Of a stretch of 64,000 nucleotides of DNA, positions 1-8,857 are shown piece after piece. The stretch's first letter is position 1; each line of letters starts with the position of its first letter. The DNA is taken from the NCBI GenBank assembly GCA_965232265.1, contig CBDDPH010000002.1:4216001-4280000 (forward strand), in the 5' to 3' direction. The notes under the pieces were generated by a model. The model saw nothing but the letters and a program-made list of their open reading frames with translations, made no database searches and was not told the DNA's origin. The translations under genes and the position numbers were made by a program. The DNA is from VXRD01 sp965232265 (GTDB lineage: Bacteria > Latescibacterota > UBA2968).

Positions 1-722
1 AGAATTTTGCACACCTCATTTGCAACCTCGGCGAGTTGCACATTCTTTTTCGTATCATCTTGTGGACTTGGACTTATGCCAATAATCCGCACATCAACCC
101 CCAGTGCTTTTGCCCCAACCACAAGCCCGGTATGCGTATGTATGCCCGCACACACATATATCGCATCGGGTATCACATCCATTGCCTGCATCTGCTCCCA
201 CAATTCCAAAAACCCATCCACATAAGACACGCTGCGATAATAATACCCATCCGAACTCGTATTATAGACCCTGTGTCCATCTGCCTCTAACTTTTCAATA
301 ACAGCCACCTTCTCCTGCTCGTTCTCAATCAAATGCACCTCTGCGCCAAACAGATGCGTGAGCAACAAATTGCCATTCACGGGATCTGCATGATCATCCT
401 TGCGCCCCACCATCACCGCCTTCAGACCCAACCTCGCCGCAACTGCTGCAGTCAACCGCGATTGATTCGACTGAGATGCCGCGCCGTGAAGCAACACATC
501 ATACCCTTCGTCCACAGCGGGTGCGACGGAATATTCAAACTCGCGCACCTTATTCCCCCCAAACGCCAACCCCGTCTGGTCCTCGCGCTTGACCAGAATG
601 CGCGGCCCACCCAACTTTGCCGCCAACCTCGGGCAATCCATCAACGGCGTGGGCAAATCGGCAAGCGACAATCGGCTGCACGTCCCCAACGCCTCTCGAA
701 CCTCACGAATCGAATAGCTCAA
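1..722 (-). CDS. PLP-dependent D-cysteine desulfhydrase / ACC deaminase family enzyme (3' end outside window)
   Basis: The visible 240 residues read as a tryptophan-synthase-beta-fold PLP enzyme: an early LADLPTPL segment, then ILVKREDQTG and FGGNKVRE, where the Lys is the expected Schiff-base lysine, then HGAASQSNQSR and an ICAGIHTHTGLVVG-like phosphate-binding stretch. This order is that of D-cysteine desulfhydrase and 1-aminocyclopropane-1-carboxylate deaminase; the exact substrate cannot be told. No ATG fits. I place the start at the TTG at 722 because AAGGAG sits seven bases upstream and the TTG overlaps the TGA of the preceding small ORF (TTGA), which suggests translational coupling. 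It is the last visible gene of a three-gene minus-strand operon behind a mannonate dehydratase-like gene, so a catabolic role is likely. Confidence 0.75.
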   Translation of the reverse strand, partial: MSYSIREVREALGTCSRLSLADLPTPLMDCPRLAAKLGGPRILVKREDQTGLAFGGNKVREFEYSVAPAVDEGYDVLLHGAASQSNQSRLTAAVAARLGLKAVMVGRKDDHADPVNGNLLLTHLFGAEVHLIENEQEKVAVIEKLEADGHRVYNTSSDGYYYRSVSYVDGFLELWEQMQAMDVIPDAIYVCAGIHTHTGLVVGAKALGVDVRIIGISPSPQDDTKKNVQLAEVANEVCKI

Positions 723-934
723 AGGTATCGCTCCTTATGATGACATTCTCTACCAATTGCGTACGTTGCTTCCAATTCCTTTATCAGCAGATCCATCTGC
801 TCAGGCTCTTTTTCGTACGTATTGAATGATTTTACAGCTTCTGTTGCGATCTCCACCGACCTCTTTTACTTATTGAGCTTTTCAATTTCCTCGATTTCAT
901 GCAGAGAGAGCAAGTTCGGATTTTTTTCGTTCAT
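719..934 (-). pseudogene. Small helical ORF interrupted by one in-frame TAA
   Basis: An ATG at 934, two bases after the stop of the mannonate dehydratase-like gene, opens a reading frame of 22 codons that meets TAA at 868-866. The same frame then stays open for 48 more codons and ends in a TGA at 721-719 that overlaps the TTG start of the next gene. Both halves have the composition of one charged, helix-rich protein of about 71 residues (LHEIEEIEKLNK, then EPEQMDLLIKELEATYAIG). The tight spacing on both sides argues that the whole frame was once, or still is, a gene. It may be a nonsense pseudogene, a sequencing error, or two tiny ORFs; no convincing ribosome site was seen for a separate second half. 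Family not recognised. Confidence 0.5.
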
Positions 935-936
935 AT

Positions 937-1983
937 CTAATCTTCTATCTCCACCGCCTGGAGCAGGGCTTTGATAAAGCCAAACTGGAAGGCGAATGCC
1001 TGTTCGAAATGCCCTTGTGCAGTGTGGCCGGGCGCGTGATCGGGAACAATCATGTGCGGATAGCCCACCTCCTTGAGCGCCTTCATCAGCACAAACATAT
1101 TCATATCGCCCTCATCGGGATAAACCTCCTGAAACTTGTTGCGCCCACCCGTGATATTGCGAAAATGGATGAGGTGAATTTTTTTTCGCTTCCCAAAATA
1201 GCGAATAATATCGGCCACCTCATTGCGCGGATCCACAACGCTCTCGGCCATGCAACCGAGACAGAGATTGAGGCCGTGGTAAGGACTGGGGCAAATATCG
1301 ATAAAACGCTTGAACCCATCGTATCCACCCAGCACGCGATCAACACTCTTATAACCCGGCGGCAACCAGGGGTCGCACGGATGACAGGCCATACGCACTT
1401 TGCATTCGGTGGCAACGGTAATAACGCGCTCCAAAAAGAACGTGATATTTTCCCAATTCTGTTCCGCGGTAACCGGTTCATCATACCGCGGCGTATCCGC
1501 ATCGGCCTTAGACAAATCCCAAGTGGAATAGCGAATGCCCCCTCGCCCGAGTGGAACGCTTTCCGTGCGTTGATTCTCCATCTCGCAGAGGAAATACTTC
1601 AGCGCGGGAATACCCGCATCTGCGGCAGCACGCACCATATCGCAGGCAATCTCGATTTCTTTTTCCCCATCCTTCATATTCCCGCGCATAAACTCGGGCA
1701 CAAAACTGCCATCGACATTCAGGTGTTGCACCGGCAATGCCACCATCTCCACGGTAATGCCGTGTTTTGCGGCTTTTTCTTTTTTTTCTACAATTTCTTC
1801 CACTGTCCAACCGCGACTCGGGTCTGGCGTAATCTCTCTGGCATCGTTGATCGCCATATTCGTAACCCCACACCGCGCGAGAAATTCGAGATGCTCATCC
1901 GACGTGGAAAAACGCTGTGTACCAATGTGCATGCGCGGATTCTCCGGATCCCACTCTGCACCTGCATACATTTCGGCTGCCAT
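937..1983 (-). CDS. Mannonate dehydratase (UxuA)-like TIM-barrel enzyme
   Basis: This 348-residue protein resembles D-mannonate dehydratase, which removes water from D-mannonate to give 2-keto-3-deoxygluconate in hexuronate breakdown. Visible signatures are the early MHIGTQR strand, the metal-site segment MACHPCDPWLPPGYK, LNLCLGC, the IHLIHFRNI strand and PDEGDMNM followed by MIVPDHAPG near the C-terminus. It is a little shorter than E. coli UxuA, and relatives in sugar clusters of marine candidate phyla may act on other acids, so the substrate is open. The ATG at 1983 is preferred over the in-frame TTG at 1989 because AGGAG lies eight bases ahead of it. It heads a minus-strand operon with a small ORF and a PLP enzyme, and a good promoter lies 45-75 bases upstream. 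Confidence 0.75.
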   Translation of the reverse strand: MAAEMYAGAEWDPENPRMHIGTQRFSTSDEHLEFLARCGVTNMAINDAREITPDPSRGWTVEEIVEKKEKAAKHGITVEMVALPVQHLNVDGSFVPEFMRGNMKDGEKEIEIACDMVRAAADAGIPALKYFLCEMENQRTESVPLGRGGIRYSTWDLSKADADTPRYDEPVTAEQNWENITFFLERVITVATECKVRMACHPCDPWLPPGYKSVDRVLGGYDGFKRFIDICPSPYHGLNLCLGCMAESVVDPRNEVADIIRYFGKRKKIHLIHFRNITGGRNKFQEVYPDEGDMNMFVLMKALKEVGYPHMIVPDHAPGHTAQGHFEQAFAFQFGFIKALLQAVEIED

Positions 1984-2000
1984 GGTCAAATCTCCTGTTA

Positions 2001-2022
2001 TTTTTAATTTTTAATTTTTAAT
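2001..2022. repeat. Three tandem copies of the 7-mer TTTTTAA
   Basis: Three perfect head-to-tail copies of TTTTTAA lie between the promoter and the ribosome site of the minus-strand mannonate dehydratase-like gene. Similar repeated-word spacers occur at 12008-12022, 28131-28222 and 57527-57545. Confidence 0.7.
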
Positions 2023-2027
2023 TCGTC

Positions 2028-2056
2028 ATGATAATGCAAGAAATTCTGGATAGCAA
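2028..2056 (-). promoter_or_regulatory. Sigma70-type promoter for the mannonate dehydratase-like operon
   Basis: On the minus strand TTGCTA and TATCAT are separated by exactly 17 bases, with the -10 about 45 bases before the ATG. Matches to consensus are 4/6 and 5/6. Prediction from sequence only. Confidence 0.45.
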
Positions 2057-2137
2057 CATGATTGGGGATTGTGGAGGGTATAAAATTGTGGTATCTTCTC
2101 ACCTTCTCAAGCCCACCCTCAGAAACAGGAACTAATT

Positions 2138-3388
2138 ATGCAAGTCGAAATCAACAAACACGCCTTAGACCGCGTGCCGATATCGATCATTTTTGATGAC
2201 TCGACCGTACTGGTAAATCTAAACTATTTTTTTATGCGAGACCGCCAGGCTGTAGATGGCACGGATTACCGCTGGGAAGACGTACCCGTGGTACATCCGG
2301 AATCGTTCACCCGCGAATTTGCCGAATTTTGTCTGGCGCACGACGTAAAGGGCAAATTCAGCGTGGTACCGTGCCCCGCCGCGATTGGGCGAGTAGATCA
2401 CGGACTCCCCCTATTCTCCAAAGCGCAACAGGAAAGCTGGTTGGCGATGTGCAGGGAACTGATTATGCCCAACTACGACATCACCCCGGAAATGATCACA
2501 CACACCTTTGTGGTTGACCTCGACACATTGCAACCCATCGATCCAAACTTGTGGGAACAATGGGGATGGAACAATTTGCCAACCGACGAAGAAGAGCGGG
2601 TGACAAATTATATCGCGCTGGCGTGTGAGATCTTGCACAATGTGGGATTAACACCTGCTGGTGTCACAAGCCCAGGGGGATTTGGCAATCCAATAGACTT
2701 TTATGCAAAATGTGCGGAAAACGCCGTGCGGCGGATAACGGGCAATCCAACGCCCTATCTATTCAAGCGCGTATCGTCCAGCGGCCCGGTAGATTGCCCA
2801 GTGTGGTATCCCAAACCCGAGCGCGGCGAAGCAATGGGTGAAGTGATCGCAGCAACGGGTGATCGCACGGGATCGTGGACCGGATATGGCGAGGTAGATG
2901 TGGATTATTACATCACATCGGACCTTCAAGGGGGGCGTTTGCCCGAAGTCATCGACGCGGGCGACCCGGCCGTGATGATCAGCCATTGGCAGGGATTTTA
3001 CGGGATTCACAACGAGGACCGCCGCGGATTTCGGGCATTTCAGACCATTGTGCGAAGGCTCAAAGAACGCGACCCATACAACGAGAAATCGCAATGGCGC
3101 AAATGCAGTGAAATTACCAACTACGCCATAGCGCGTGAAATGGCTCAGGTTGAAATAGAAGAAAAAATAATAACACTCGATTTGCCCGTCCAAGTGCCCG
3201 AATTTACATTGCGATTGCGTGAGGTAGAGGTCACAGGCGCGAAAATAAACGGCAAACCCCTGACACCCGCGCTGACGAAAGCCACCTTTCGAGACGGCAC
3301 ATTTTATCGAGATGGCGATATAACACTGGTGGCCTTTACACCCGAAGGCCAAAATGTCAGAGTTGAGATAGAAAGCCACGAGATGTAA
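2138..3388 (+). CDS. NodB-like polysaccharide deacetylase-fold protein
   Basis: This 416-residue cytoplasmic protein has no signal peptide or membrane segment. Its start (VPISIIFDDSTVLVNLNYF) puts two Asp residues at the end of the first strand, as in the catalytic/metal Asp pair of NodB-type glycoside hydrolase/deacetylase barrels. HDVKGKFSVVPCP and GLTPAGVTSPGGFGN look like later barrel strands, and the C-terminal 80 residues look like a separate beta domain. Related proteins of candidate phyla are annotated as hypothetical, and the deacetylase activity is not established. AGGA sits seven bases before the ATG. It is divergent from the mannonate dehydratase-like operon and 57 bases ahead of a permease gene, possibly co-transcribed with it. 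Confidence 0.55.
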   Translation: MQVEINKHALDRVPISIIFDDSTVLVNLNYFFMRDRQAVDGTDYRWEDVPVVHPESFTREFAEFCLAHDVKGKFSVVPCPAAIGRVDHGLPLFSKAQQESWLAMCRELIMPNYDITPEMITHTFVVDLDTLQPIDPNLWEQWGWNNLPTDEEERVTNYIALACEILHNVGLTPAGVTSPGGFGNPIDFYAKCAENAVRRITGNPTPYLFKRVSSSGPVDCPVWYPKPERGEAMGEVIAATGDRTGSWTGYGEVDVDYYITSDLQGGRLPEVIDAGDPAVMISHWQGFYGIHNEDRRGFRAFQTIVRRLKERDPYNEKSQWRKCSEITNYAIAREMAQVEIEEKIITLDLPVQVPEFTLRLREVEVTGAKINGKPLTPALTKATFRDGTFYRDGDITLVAFTPEGQNVRVEIESHEM

Positions 3389-3445
3389 GAGCGGCATCCT
3401 TGCCGCGATCTCTGCGCTCCTGCTGATAAAAAGAGGAAAAAATAA

Positions 3446-5527
3446 GTGAACGAAAAAACGACAAAATTAAAAAAACAAATCGGATTGTTCGGTGTTTATG
3501 CAATCTCAACGGGTGCTACTCTGAGTGCGGGATTCTTTTTATTGCCAGGCCTGGCTGCCGAACAGGCCGGTGCTGCCATTGTACTCGCATATATCGTCGC
3601 CGCTATTCCACTCGTACCGGCGATGTTCAGTATTATTGAACTGGCAACTGCAATGCCTCGCGCAGGGGGCGTGTATTATTTTTTAGACCGATCACTCGGA
3701 CCGTGGATGGGCACGCTTGGTGGCATTGGCACATGGCTGGCCATGGTATTAAAAGTGGCATTCGCCCTCGTGGGCATGGGCGCGTACATCGCGCTTTATG
3801 TACCCGAGTTGCCAATAACCCCTGTGGCGGTCACAATTGCGATTGGACTGGGCATACTGAATCTATTGGGCGCAGAAAAAAGCGGCGGATTTCAAATCGC
3901 ACTGGTTCTGGGTTTGTTGATAATCCTGGGGATATTTATCGGAGGGGGCGTACCCACGATTGAACGCACGCGCTTAACCGCGATATTCGAGGTAGATACC
4001 CACACAATTTTATCCACAGCGGGGCTGGTCTATATCAGTTATGTCGGCGTGACAAAAGTCGCGAGTTTATCCGAAGAAATAAAACATCCCGAGCGCAATT
4101 TGCCTCTGGGCGTCATCTTATCATTGATCACAGCAGTTCTGGTATATGCCTTGGGCACGGGCGTCATGGTCGGTGTATTGTCGCTCGATCAACTGGTAGG
4201 AGATTTAACGCCCGCCGCCTCGGCGGCCAAAGCCATATTCGGCGATTGGGGCGCGATAATCATCTCCCTGGCTGCTTTCCTCGCCTTTACATCGGTCGCC
4301 AATGCCGGCATGCTTTCGTCTTCTCGCTATCCCCTAGCGATGAGCCGCGACCACATGATGCCGGAATTTTTTCAGCACTTAAATACAAAAGGCGCACCCG
4401 TTCAAGGGGTATTGGCGACAATGTGCGTCATTGTTCTAATCCTCATCCTACTCGATCCAACCAAAATTGCAAAATTGGCCAGTGCGTTTCAATTATTGAT
4501 GTTTGCCCTGTTGTGCCTGGCTGTAATTGTCATGCGCGAAAGCGGATTGGATTCCTACGACTCGGGATATCATTCACCGCTGTACCCGTGGATGCAGTTG
4601 TTCGGCATAGTCTCTTCGTGTGTACTAATTGTCGAAATGGGCTGGCTCCCATCCCTATTTTCTGCTGCACTAATCCTGATAGGAACGATTTGGTACTTTA
4701 AATTTGCCCGAAACAAGGTCAACCGCGACGGCGCAATTTACCACATGTTTGAACGCTGGGGACAAAAGCGACACACCGGACTGGATGTCGAACTGCGGGG
4801 CATATTAAAAGAAAAGGGATTGCGCGACGAAGATCCCTTTGAAGAGATCGCCGCGCGAAGTCTGGTCATCGATCTGGACCGCCCCGCTGAGTTCGAGGAG
4901 GTCGTGCGGCAGGTAGCGGACTGGCTTGCGGGTCGGGTGCCGCATACCATCGATAAAATTGAGAACCAATTGCTGGACCGCACGCATATTGGATCGACAC
5001 CCGTGACGCACGGCGTGGGATTGCCACATCTGCGGATAGACGGAATTGAACACTGCGAAATGGTCCTCGTGCGATCACTGCCGGGCATTCACATCCAGTT
5101 TACAGATTCTCTGACCGGGCACGAAGTAGAAACGCAGCTAACCGCGCTCTTTTTCTTATTCAGCCCAGAGCACGACCCGTCACAGCACTTGCGTATCCTC
5201 GCACAAATTGCACGGCGTGCAGACGATGAAAACTTCTTGCTCGAATGGCACTCTGCCAGCGATGAAGTCGAGTTAAAAGAAGTCCTGTTGCGCGACGAAG
5301 CCTTTTTATTATTGACATTGCGGCGCGACCACGCAACTGCCGACCTCATTGGCCGCGCATTGCGCGAGACGGATTTTCCAGAAGGCTGTCTCGTGGCAAT
5401 GTTGCGCCGCGGCGGACGCATGGTGATTCCCCGCGGCGATACCGTGTTGCGAGAAAATGATCGATTGACAATTTTGGGAAATAATAAAGGATTGCGCAAT
5501 CTCGAAGCGCGGTTTGGCGTGCGGTGA
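3446..5527 (+). CDS. APC-superfamily amino acid permease fused to PTS EIIA-like and RCK_C (TrkA-C) domains
   Basis: A 693-residue inner-membrane transporter starting at GTG behind AGAGGAAAA. Residues 1 to about 435 are an APC permease with about twelve hydrophobic segments and the typical ISTGATLSAGFFLLPGL first helix and SLSEEIKHPERNLP loop. Residues about 450-600 match a PTS EIIA type-2 (fructose/mannitol) fold, with the candidate phospho-accepting His528 in GVGLPHLR. The last 85 residues read as a RCK_C domain (VIPRGDTVLRENDRLTILG), a ligand-binding module of potassium and anion channels. The cargo is likely an amino acid or amine. The EIIA-like and RCK_C tails probably sense cell state; no PTS genes are nearby, so whether His528 is phosphorylated is unknown. 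Confidence 0.85.
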   Translation: MNEKTTKLKKQIGLFGVYAISTGATLSAGFFLLPGLAAEQAGAAIVLAYIVAAIPLVPAMFSIIELATAMPRAGGVYYFLDRSLGPWMGTLGGIGTWLAMVLKVAFALVGMGAYIALYVPELPITPVAVTIAIGLGILNLLGAEKSGGFQIALVLGLLIILGIFIGGGVPTIERTRLTAIFEVDTHTILSTAGLVYISYVGVTKVASLSEEIKHPERNLPLGVILSLITAVLVYALGTGVMVGVLSLDQLVGDLTPAASAAKAIFGDWGAIIISLAAFLAFTSVANAGMLSSSRYPLAMSRDHMMPEFFQHLNTKGAPVQGVLATMCVIVLILILLDPTKIAKLASAFQLLMFALLCLAVIVMRESGLDSYDSGYHSPLYPWMQLFGIVSSCVLIVEMGWLPSLFSAALILIGTIWYFKFARNKVNRDGAIYHMFERWGQKRHTGLDVELRGILKEKGLRDEDPFEEIAARSLVIDLDRPAEFEEVVRQVADWLAGRVPHTIDKIENQLLDRTHIGSTPVTHGVGLPHLRIDGIEHCEMVLVRSLPGIHIQFTDSLTGHEVETQLTALFFLFSPEHDPSQHLRILAQIARRADDENFLLEWHSASDEVELKEVLLRDEAFLLLTLRRDHATADLIGRALRETDFPEGCLVAMLRRGGRMVIPRGDTVLRENDRLTILGNNKGLRNLEARFGVR

Positions 5528-5539
5528 GTCTCGCCCCGA

Positions 5540-7111
5540 TCACCCGTAGAGGCGGCCAACGGTCTCGGGATTTTTGCGGGCCTCGCGCATGAGGCGATTG
5601 CCCCATGTTGTGGGATATTTGCCCGTGACGCACCCCAGACACAGGGTATCTGTTTCACACCCAATGCTGGACCCCAGATCGGGAACATCGAGGTACCTCA
5701 GGCTATCGACATCGAGATCGATAGCCATTTTTTTTAGCGTTTGTGCGCTGGGCATACCGCGATATCGCACAGGGACGTGTTCAGGGGCAAAGAGTTCGTC
5801 CAGGGTGGACATATCAATACCGTAAAAACACGGCGCAACAATGGGCGGACAGGCCACGCGCACATGTACCTCGGTCGCGCCGCCGATATCGCGCACCTGA
5901 TGGGCAAGGGTGCGAAGCGTGAGAGAGCGCACAATAGAATCTTCCACGAGAAAAACGCGCTTGCCCGATAAAACAGAAGCCAATGACGTGTACTTGCTTT
6001 TCGCACTCTGCGAGCGGGTGGTTTTGGGCTGGATAAAAGTGCGCCCCACATAGCGATTGCGGATCACACCTTCCATGCAGGGCATCTTCAGGTGGTGCGC
6101 ATAAGCATCGGCGGCGGCTTTGGCCGTATCGGGAACGGGCACAACCACACACGAATCGTCGATTTTCTGGTTTTCTTTCTCGGCCAAAATACGACCGGCC
6201 TCAGCGCGAGAAGTATAAACGCTGAGGCCGTCAATTTCACTGGCAACATTGGAAAAATAAACCCATTCAAAAAAACAGCGGGCTGTCTTTTTCGGTTCCG
6301 TATAGCGCGCAACGCGCAAATCGCCATTTTCGATAATCACCATTTCGCCGGGTTTGAGCCATTTGATATCGCTAAAACCCAGATTGGAAAGCGCCGTTGA
6401 TTCATTGGCAGCGGCAAAGAGACGGCCTTTCACCCCCCAGCACATGGGATGCAAACCGAGCGGGTCGCGCGAGACGAACATGCGCCCCGAGGCATCGAGA
6501 AATGCAATATTATAAGCACCGTCAAAATCGCGGGAAAGCGAGCGCATCACATCGGCCAAATCGGGTGGGTTTTCACCCTTCAACCGATACGCCAGGGTAT
6601 GCATGATAATTTCGGTATCAATATTGAGGGTAAAGTGATACCCCTGTTTGGACAACAGGCGTTCGCGCAACAGCGTATAATTGGCCAGATTGCCATTAAA
6701 AGCCAGGCTAAACCATTTCCAAATACGCCCGTGCGGCCGCTCAAAGGGCTGTGCGTAACGCACATCGTCTTCGCCACTCGTGGCATAGCGCGTGTGTCCA
6801 ATCGCAGCGATCCCCGCATATTCGTTGACAATGGACTGGAATTTGCCGGGATGCGACATGCGGAACGCTTCGGTAACGCCGCCCAGGTCTTTGAACGTGC
6901 GTAAAAGGTGATCGCGGTCGGGGTGATAGGCGCAATATCCCGCGGCGAGTTGTCCCCTGTTTTGGAGATCGAGCAACATACCCGGCATCAGTGCTGCGAC
7001 ATTTTCAAAGCCTGTACCGCAGTGATTCGATGCGTTATCATCGGCATCGCCGTTTTCCCTGAGCCAGTAGAGGGCTGCCACGCCGCATTCGTGGCCAATA
7101 TCTTCGCTCAT
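5540..7111 (-). CDS. purF: Amidophosphoribosyltransferase
   Basis: PurF makes 5-phosphoribosylamine from PRPP and glutamine, the first step of purine synthesis. The N-terminal Ntn-hydrolase domain begins MSEDIGHECGVAALY, so the catalytic nucleophile would be Cys9 after loss of a very short propeptide. GHTRYATSG and FNGNLANY are glutaminase-site motifs, and VFLVEDSIVRSLTLR is the PRPP-binding loop of the phosphoribosyltransferase domain. Cysteines at TARCFFEW, APCFYGID and TLCLGCVTGKYP match the four ligands of the 4Fe-4S cluster found in the Bacillus-type enzyme. Length (523) is normal. Start ATG follows GGAGATTTTT. It is the last gene of the long aromatic cluster, ten bases after aroB; PRPP use is shared with trpD. 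Confidence 0.93.
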   Translation of the reverse strand: MSEDIGHECGVAALYWLRENGDADDNASNHCGTGFENVAALMPGMLLDLQNRGQLAAGYCAYHPDRDHLLRTFKDLGGVTEAFRMSHPGKFQSIVNEYAGIAAIGHTRYATSGEDDVRYAQPFERPHGRIWKWFSLAFNGNLANYTLLRERLLSKQGYHFTLNIDTEIIMHTLAYRLKGENPPDLADVMRSLSRDFDGAYNIAFLDASGRMFVSRDPLGLHPMCWGVKGRLFAAANESTALSNLGFSDIKWLKPGEMVIIENGDLRVARYTEPKKTARCFFEWVYFSNVASEIDGLSVYTSRAEAGRILAEKENQKIDDSCVVVPVPDTAKAAADAYAHHLKMPCMEGVIRNRYVGRTFIQPKTTRSQSAKSKYTSLASVLSGKRVFLVEDSIVRSLTLRTLAHQVRDIGGATEVHVRVACPPIVAPCFYGIDMSTLDELFAPEHVPVRYRGMPSAQTLKKMAIDLDVDSLRYLDVPDLGSSIGCETDTLCLGCVTGKYPTTWGNRLMREARKNPETVGRLYG

Positions 7112-7120
7112 AAAAATCTC

Positions 7121-8278
7121 CTATCCCAACGCCAGATTCTGCATATAATGAATCCCCGCAACGATCTCCTCGCACGTCACATCATCTCGCGGCACAATTT
7201 TTCCGATCCGCTCCGGCAATACAAAGCGGATGACACCGTCCCGCGCTTTCTTGTCGCTTGCCATCCGCGCCAACACCTCATCGACCTTCAAATCGGACAC
7301 GCCTTTGGGAATGCCCAAGCGGGCAATAAGTGCATTTTGCCGCTCAAATGCCTCCTGCGACCACATCCCCTTTTGCACAGCGATATACCCTGCAGCCAGC
7401 ATCCCCAAACACACCGCCTCGCCGTGTTTGTAATAATCGTAATGCGTCACCACTTCCAGCGCGTGTCCCACCGTATGGCCGTAATTCAAAATTTCGCGCA
7501 AGCCCTTCTCGGTTTCATCGGCAGCCACAACCCCCGCCTTGATGCGACACTGTTGGGCAACGAGCCAGTTGATCTGATCTGCAGGCAGGCTTAAATTTGC
7601 CGCGCCCTCTATACAATCTTCCAAAAATGCCACCAGACCGGGGTCGCGTATAATCCCGTGCTTGATCACCTCTGCCATACCCGCCCGCACTTCGCGTTTG
7701 GGCAAAGTATCGAGTGTAGCCGTATCGATCAACACCAACCTCGGCTGGTGAAAAGCGCCGATCATGTTCTTTCCCAAAACGTGATCCACGGCTGTTTTGC
7801 CCCCCACACTGGCATCGACCTGCGCTTCCAGCGTCGTGGGCACCTGCACAAAATCGACCCCCCTCAAATACGTGGCAGCGACAAAACCAGCCATATCGCC
7901 GACCACACCACCGCCCAATGCCACAATACAGGATTTCCTATCCAATCCCGCCGCGATCAAATCGCCGTAGATCTGCGCGGCCGTCTCGAGCGTCTTGTAT
8001 TGCTCCCCATCGGGCACAGTTACGACCACAACCTTCACACCGGCACGCACGAGACTCTGCTGAACCGCATCGAGATAGAGCGCGGCAACCGTCGGATTGG
8101 TCACAATAGCCGCAGTTTCTCCCAAACCGCGTTCCGCATACAAATCACCCAAACCGCACAAACATTCGCGCCCGATCAAAATATCGTAACTTCGATCATC
8201 TAAATCGACCGTCACCGTTTCCATCACACCTTCCTTGGCTACGGAAATATTCTGTAAATATCTCTCCGAATTGTTCAT
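7121..8278 (-). CDS. aroB: 3-dehydroquinate synthase
   Basis: AroB cyclises DAHP to 3-dehydroquinate, the second shikimate step. The NAD site is seen as GGGVVGDMAGFVAATYLRG, and the substrate/zinc region as PTTLEAQVDASVGGKT (most relatives have LLAQVDSS), then GMAEVIKHG, NYGHTVGHA and HGEAV. The ATG at 8278 overlaps the stop of aroK by four bases (ATGA); a second ATG at 8224 begins METVTVDL, closer to the usual N-terminus, and is also preceded by a purine-rich GGAAGG. Either start gives a full enzyme. Confidence 0.95.
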   Translation of the reverse strand: MNNSERYLQNISVAKEGVMETVTVDLDDRSYDILIGRECLCGLGDLYAERGLGETAAIVTNPTVAALYLDAVQQSLVRAGVKVVVVTVPDGEQYKTLETAAQIYGDLIAAGLDRKSCIVALGGGVVGDMAGFVAATYLRGVDFVQVPTTLEAQVDASVGGKTAVDHVLGKNMIGAFHQPRLVLIDTATLDTLPKREVRAGMAEVIKHGIIRDPGLVAFLEDCIEGAANLSLPADQINWLVAQQCRIKAGVVAADETEKGLREILNYGHTVGHALEVVTHYDYYKHGEAVCLGMLAAGYIAVQKGMWSQEAFERQNALIARLGIPKGVSDLKVDEVLARMASDKKARDGVIRFVLPERIGKIVPRDDVTCEEIVAGIHYMQNLALG

Positions 8279-8835
8279 CCCTGTTTATCAGTGGTTCCAA
8301 AAACACTCTGTAATTCAATCAAAGCTGTCTCTGCTGTGTCTTCGGGTGTGCGATCATTTGTCGAGGTTGCAAACGCATCTGCACGCGCATAAAAACGCTC
8401 TCGCTCTGCCATCATCACCTCAATTTTATTTTTCAAACCCTCGTCAGCCAGCCCGGCCAGCAAGGGTCTTTCATCGCGCTTGCGACTGACCCGTTCAAAA
8501 ATCGTATCGACAGAAGCGCGAAAACACAAACACACGCCTGTCTTGCGAATAACCGCCCAATTCCGCTCCTGCGTAATAGCACCACCGCCGAGCGACACGA
8601 CCACATTGCTCATCTTCGATGCCACGACAACCGCCTGGTGTTCCAACTGGCGAAATGCGGTCTCACCGTCTTGTTCAAAAATCTCGGGAATCGTTTTCCC
8701 AGCAGCATCGACCAGCAATTCATCTGTATCGACAAAGGTCCGCTGCAACCATCCGGCCAAAATGCGCCCAACTCTGGTTTTCCCAGTAGCCATAAAACCG
8801 GTGAGAAATATGGGTTTATCAGGTAGATCAAACAC
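8275..8835 (-). CDS. aroK: Shikimate kinase
   Basis: Shikimate kinase phosphorylates shikimate at O3 with ATP. The 186-residue protein has the P-loop GFMATGKT, the substrate Asp in FVDTDELL, the VSLGGGAI strand and the lid Arg in ERPLLAGL. The start is a GTG at 8835 with GGAAGAG upstream. It lies 22 bases after argS and overlaps aroB by four bases, so the two are translated together. Confidence 0.93.
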   Translation of the reverse strand: MFDLPDKPIFLTGFMATGKTRVGRILAGWLQRTFVDTDELLVDAAGKTIPEIFEQDGETAFRQLEHQAVVVASKMSNVVVSLGGGAITQERNWAVIRKTGVCLCFRASVDTIFERVSRKRDERPLLAGLADEGLKNKIEVMMAERERFYARADAFATSTNDRTPEDTAETALIELQSVFGTTDKQG

Positions 8836-8857
8836 AGTGCTCTTCCACGATACGGTA

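Noticed and set aside
1009..2007. 332-codon plus-strand open frame
   Set aside because: Antisense shadow of the mannonate dehydratase-like gene, whose motifs are convincing.
3389..3445. Terminator GCGGC/GCCGC between the deacetylase-like and permease genes
   Set aside because: The stem is only five pairs and lacks a T-tract; the genes may be co-transcribed.
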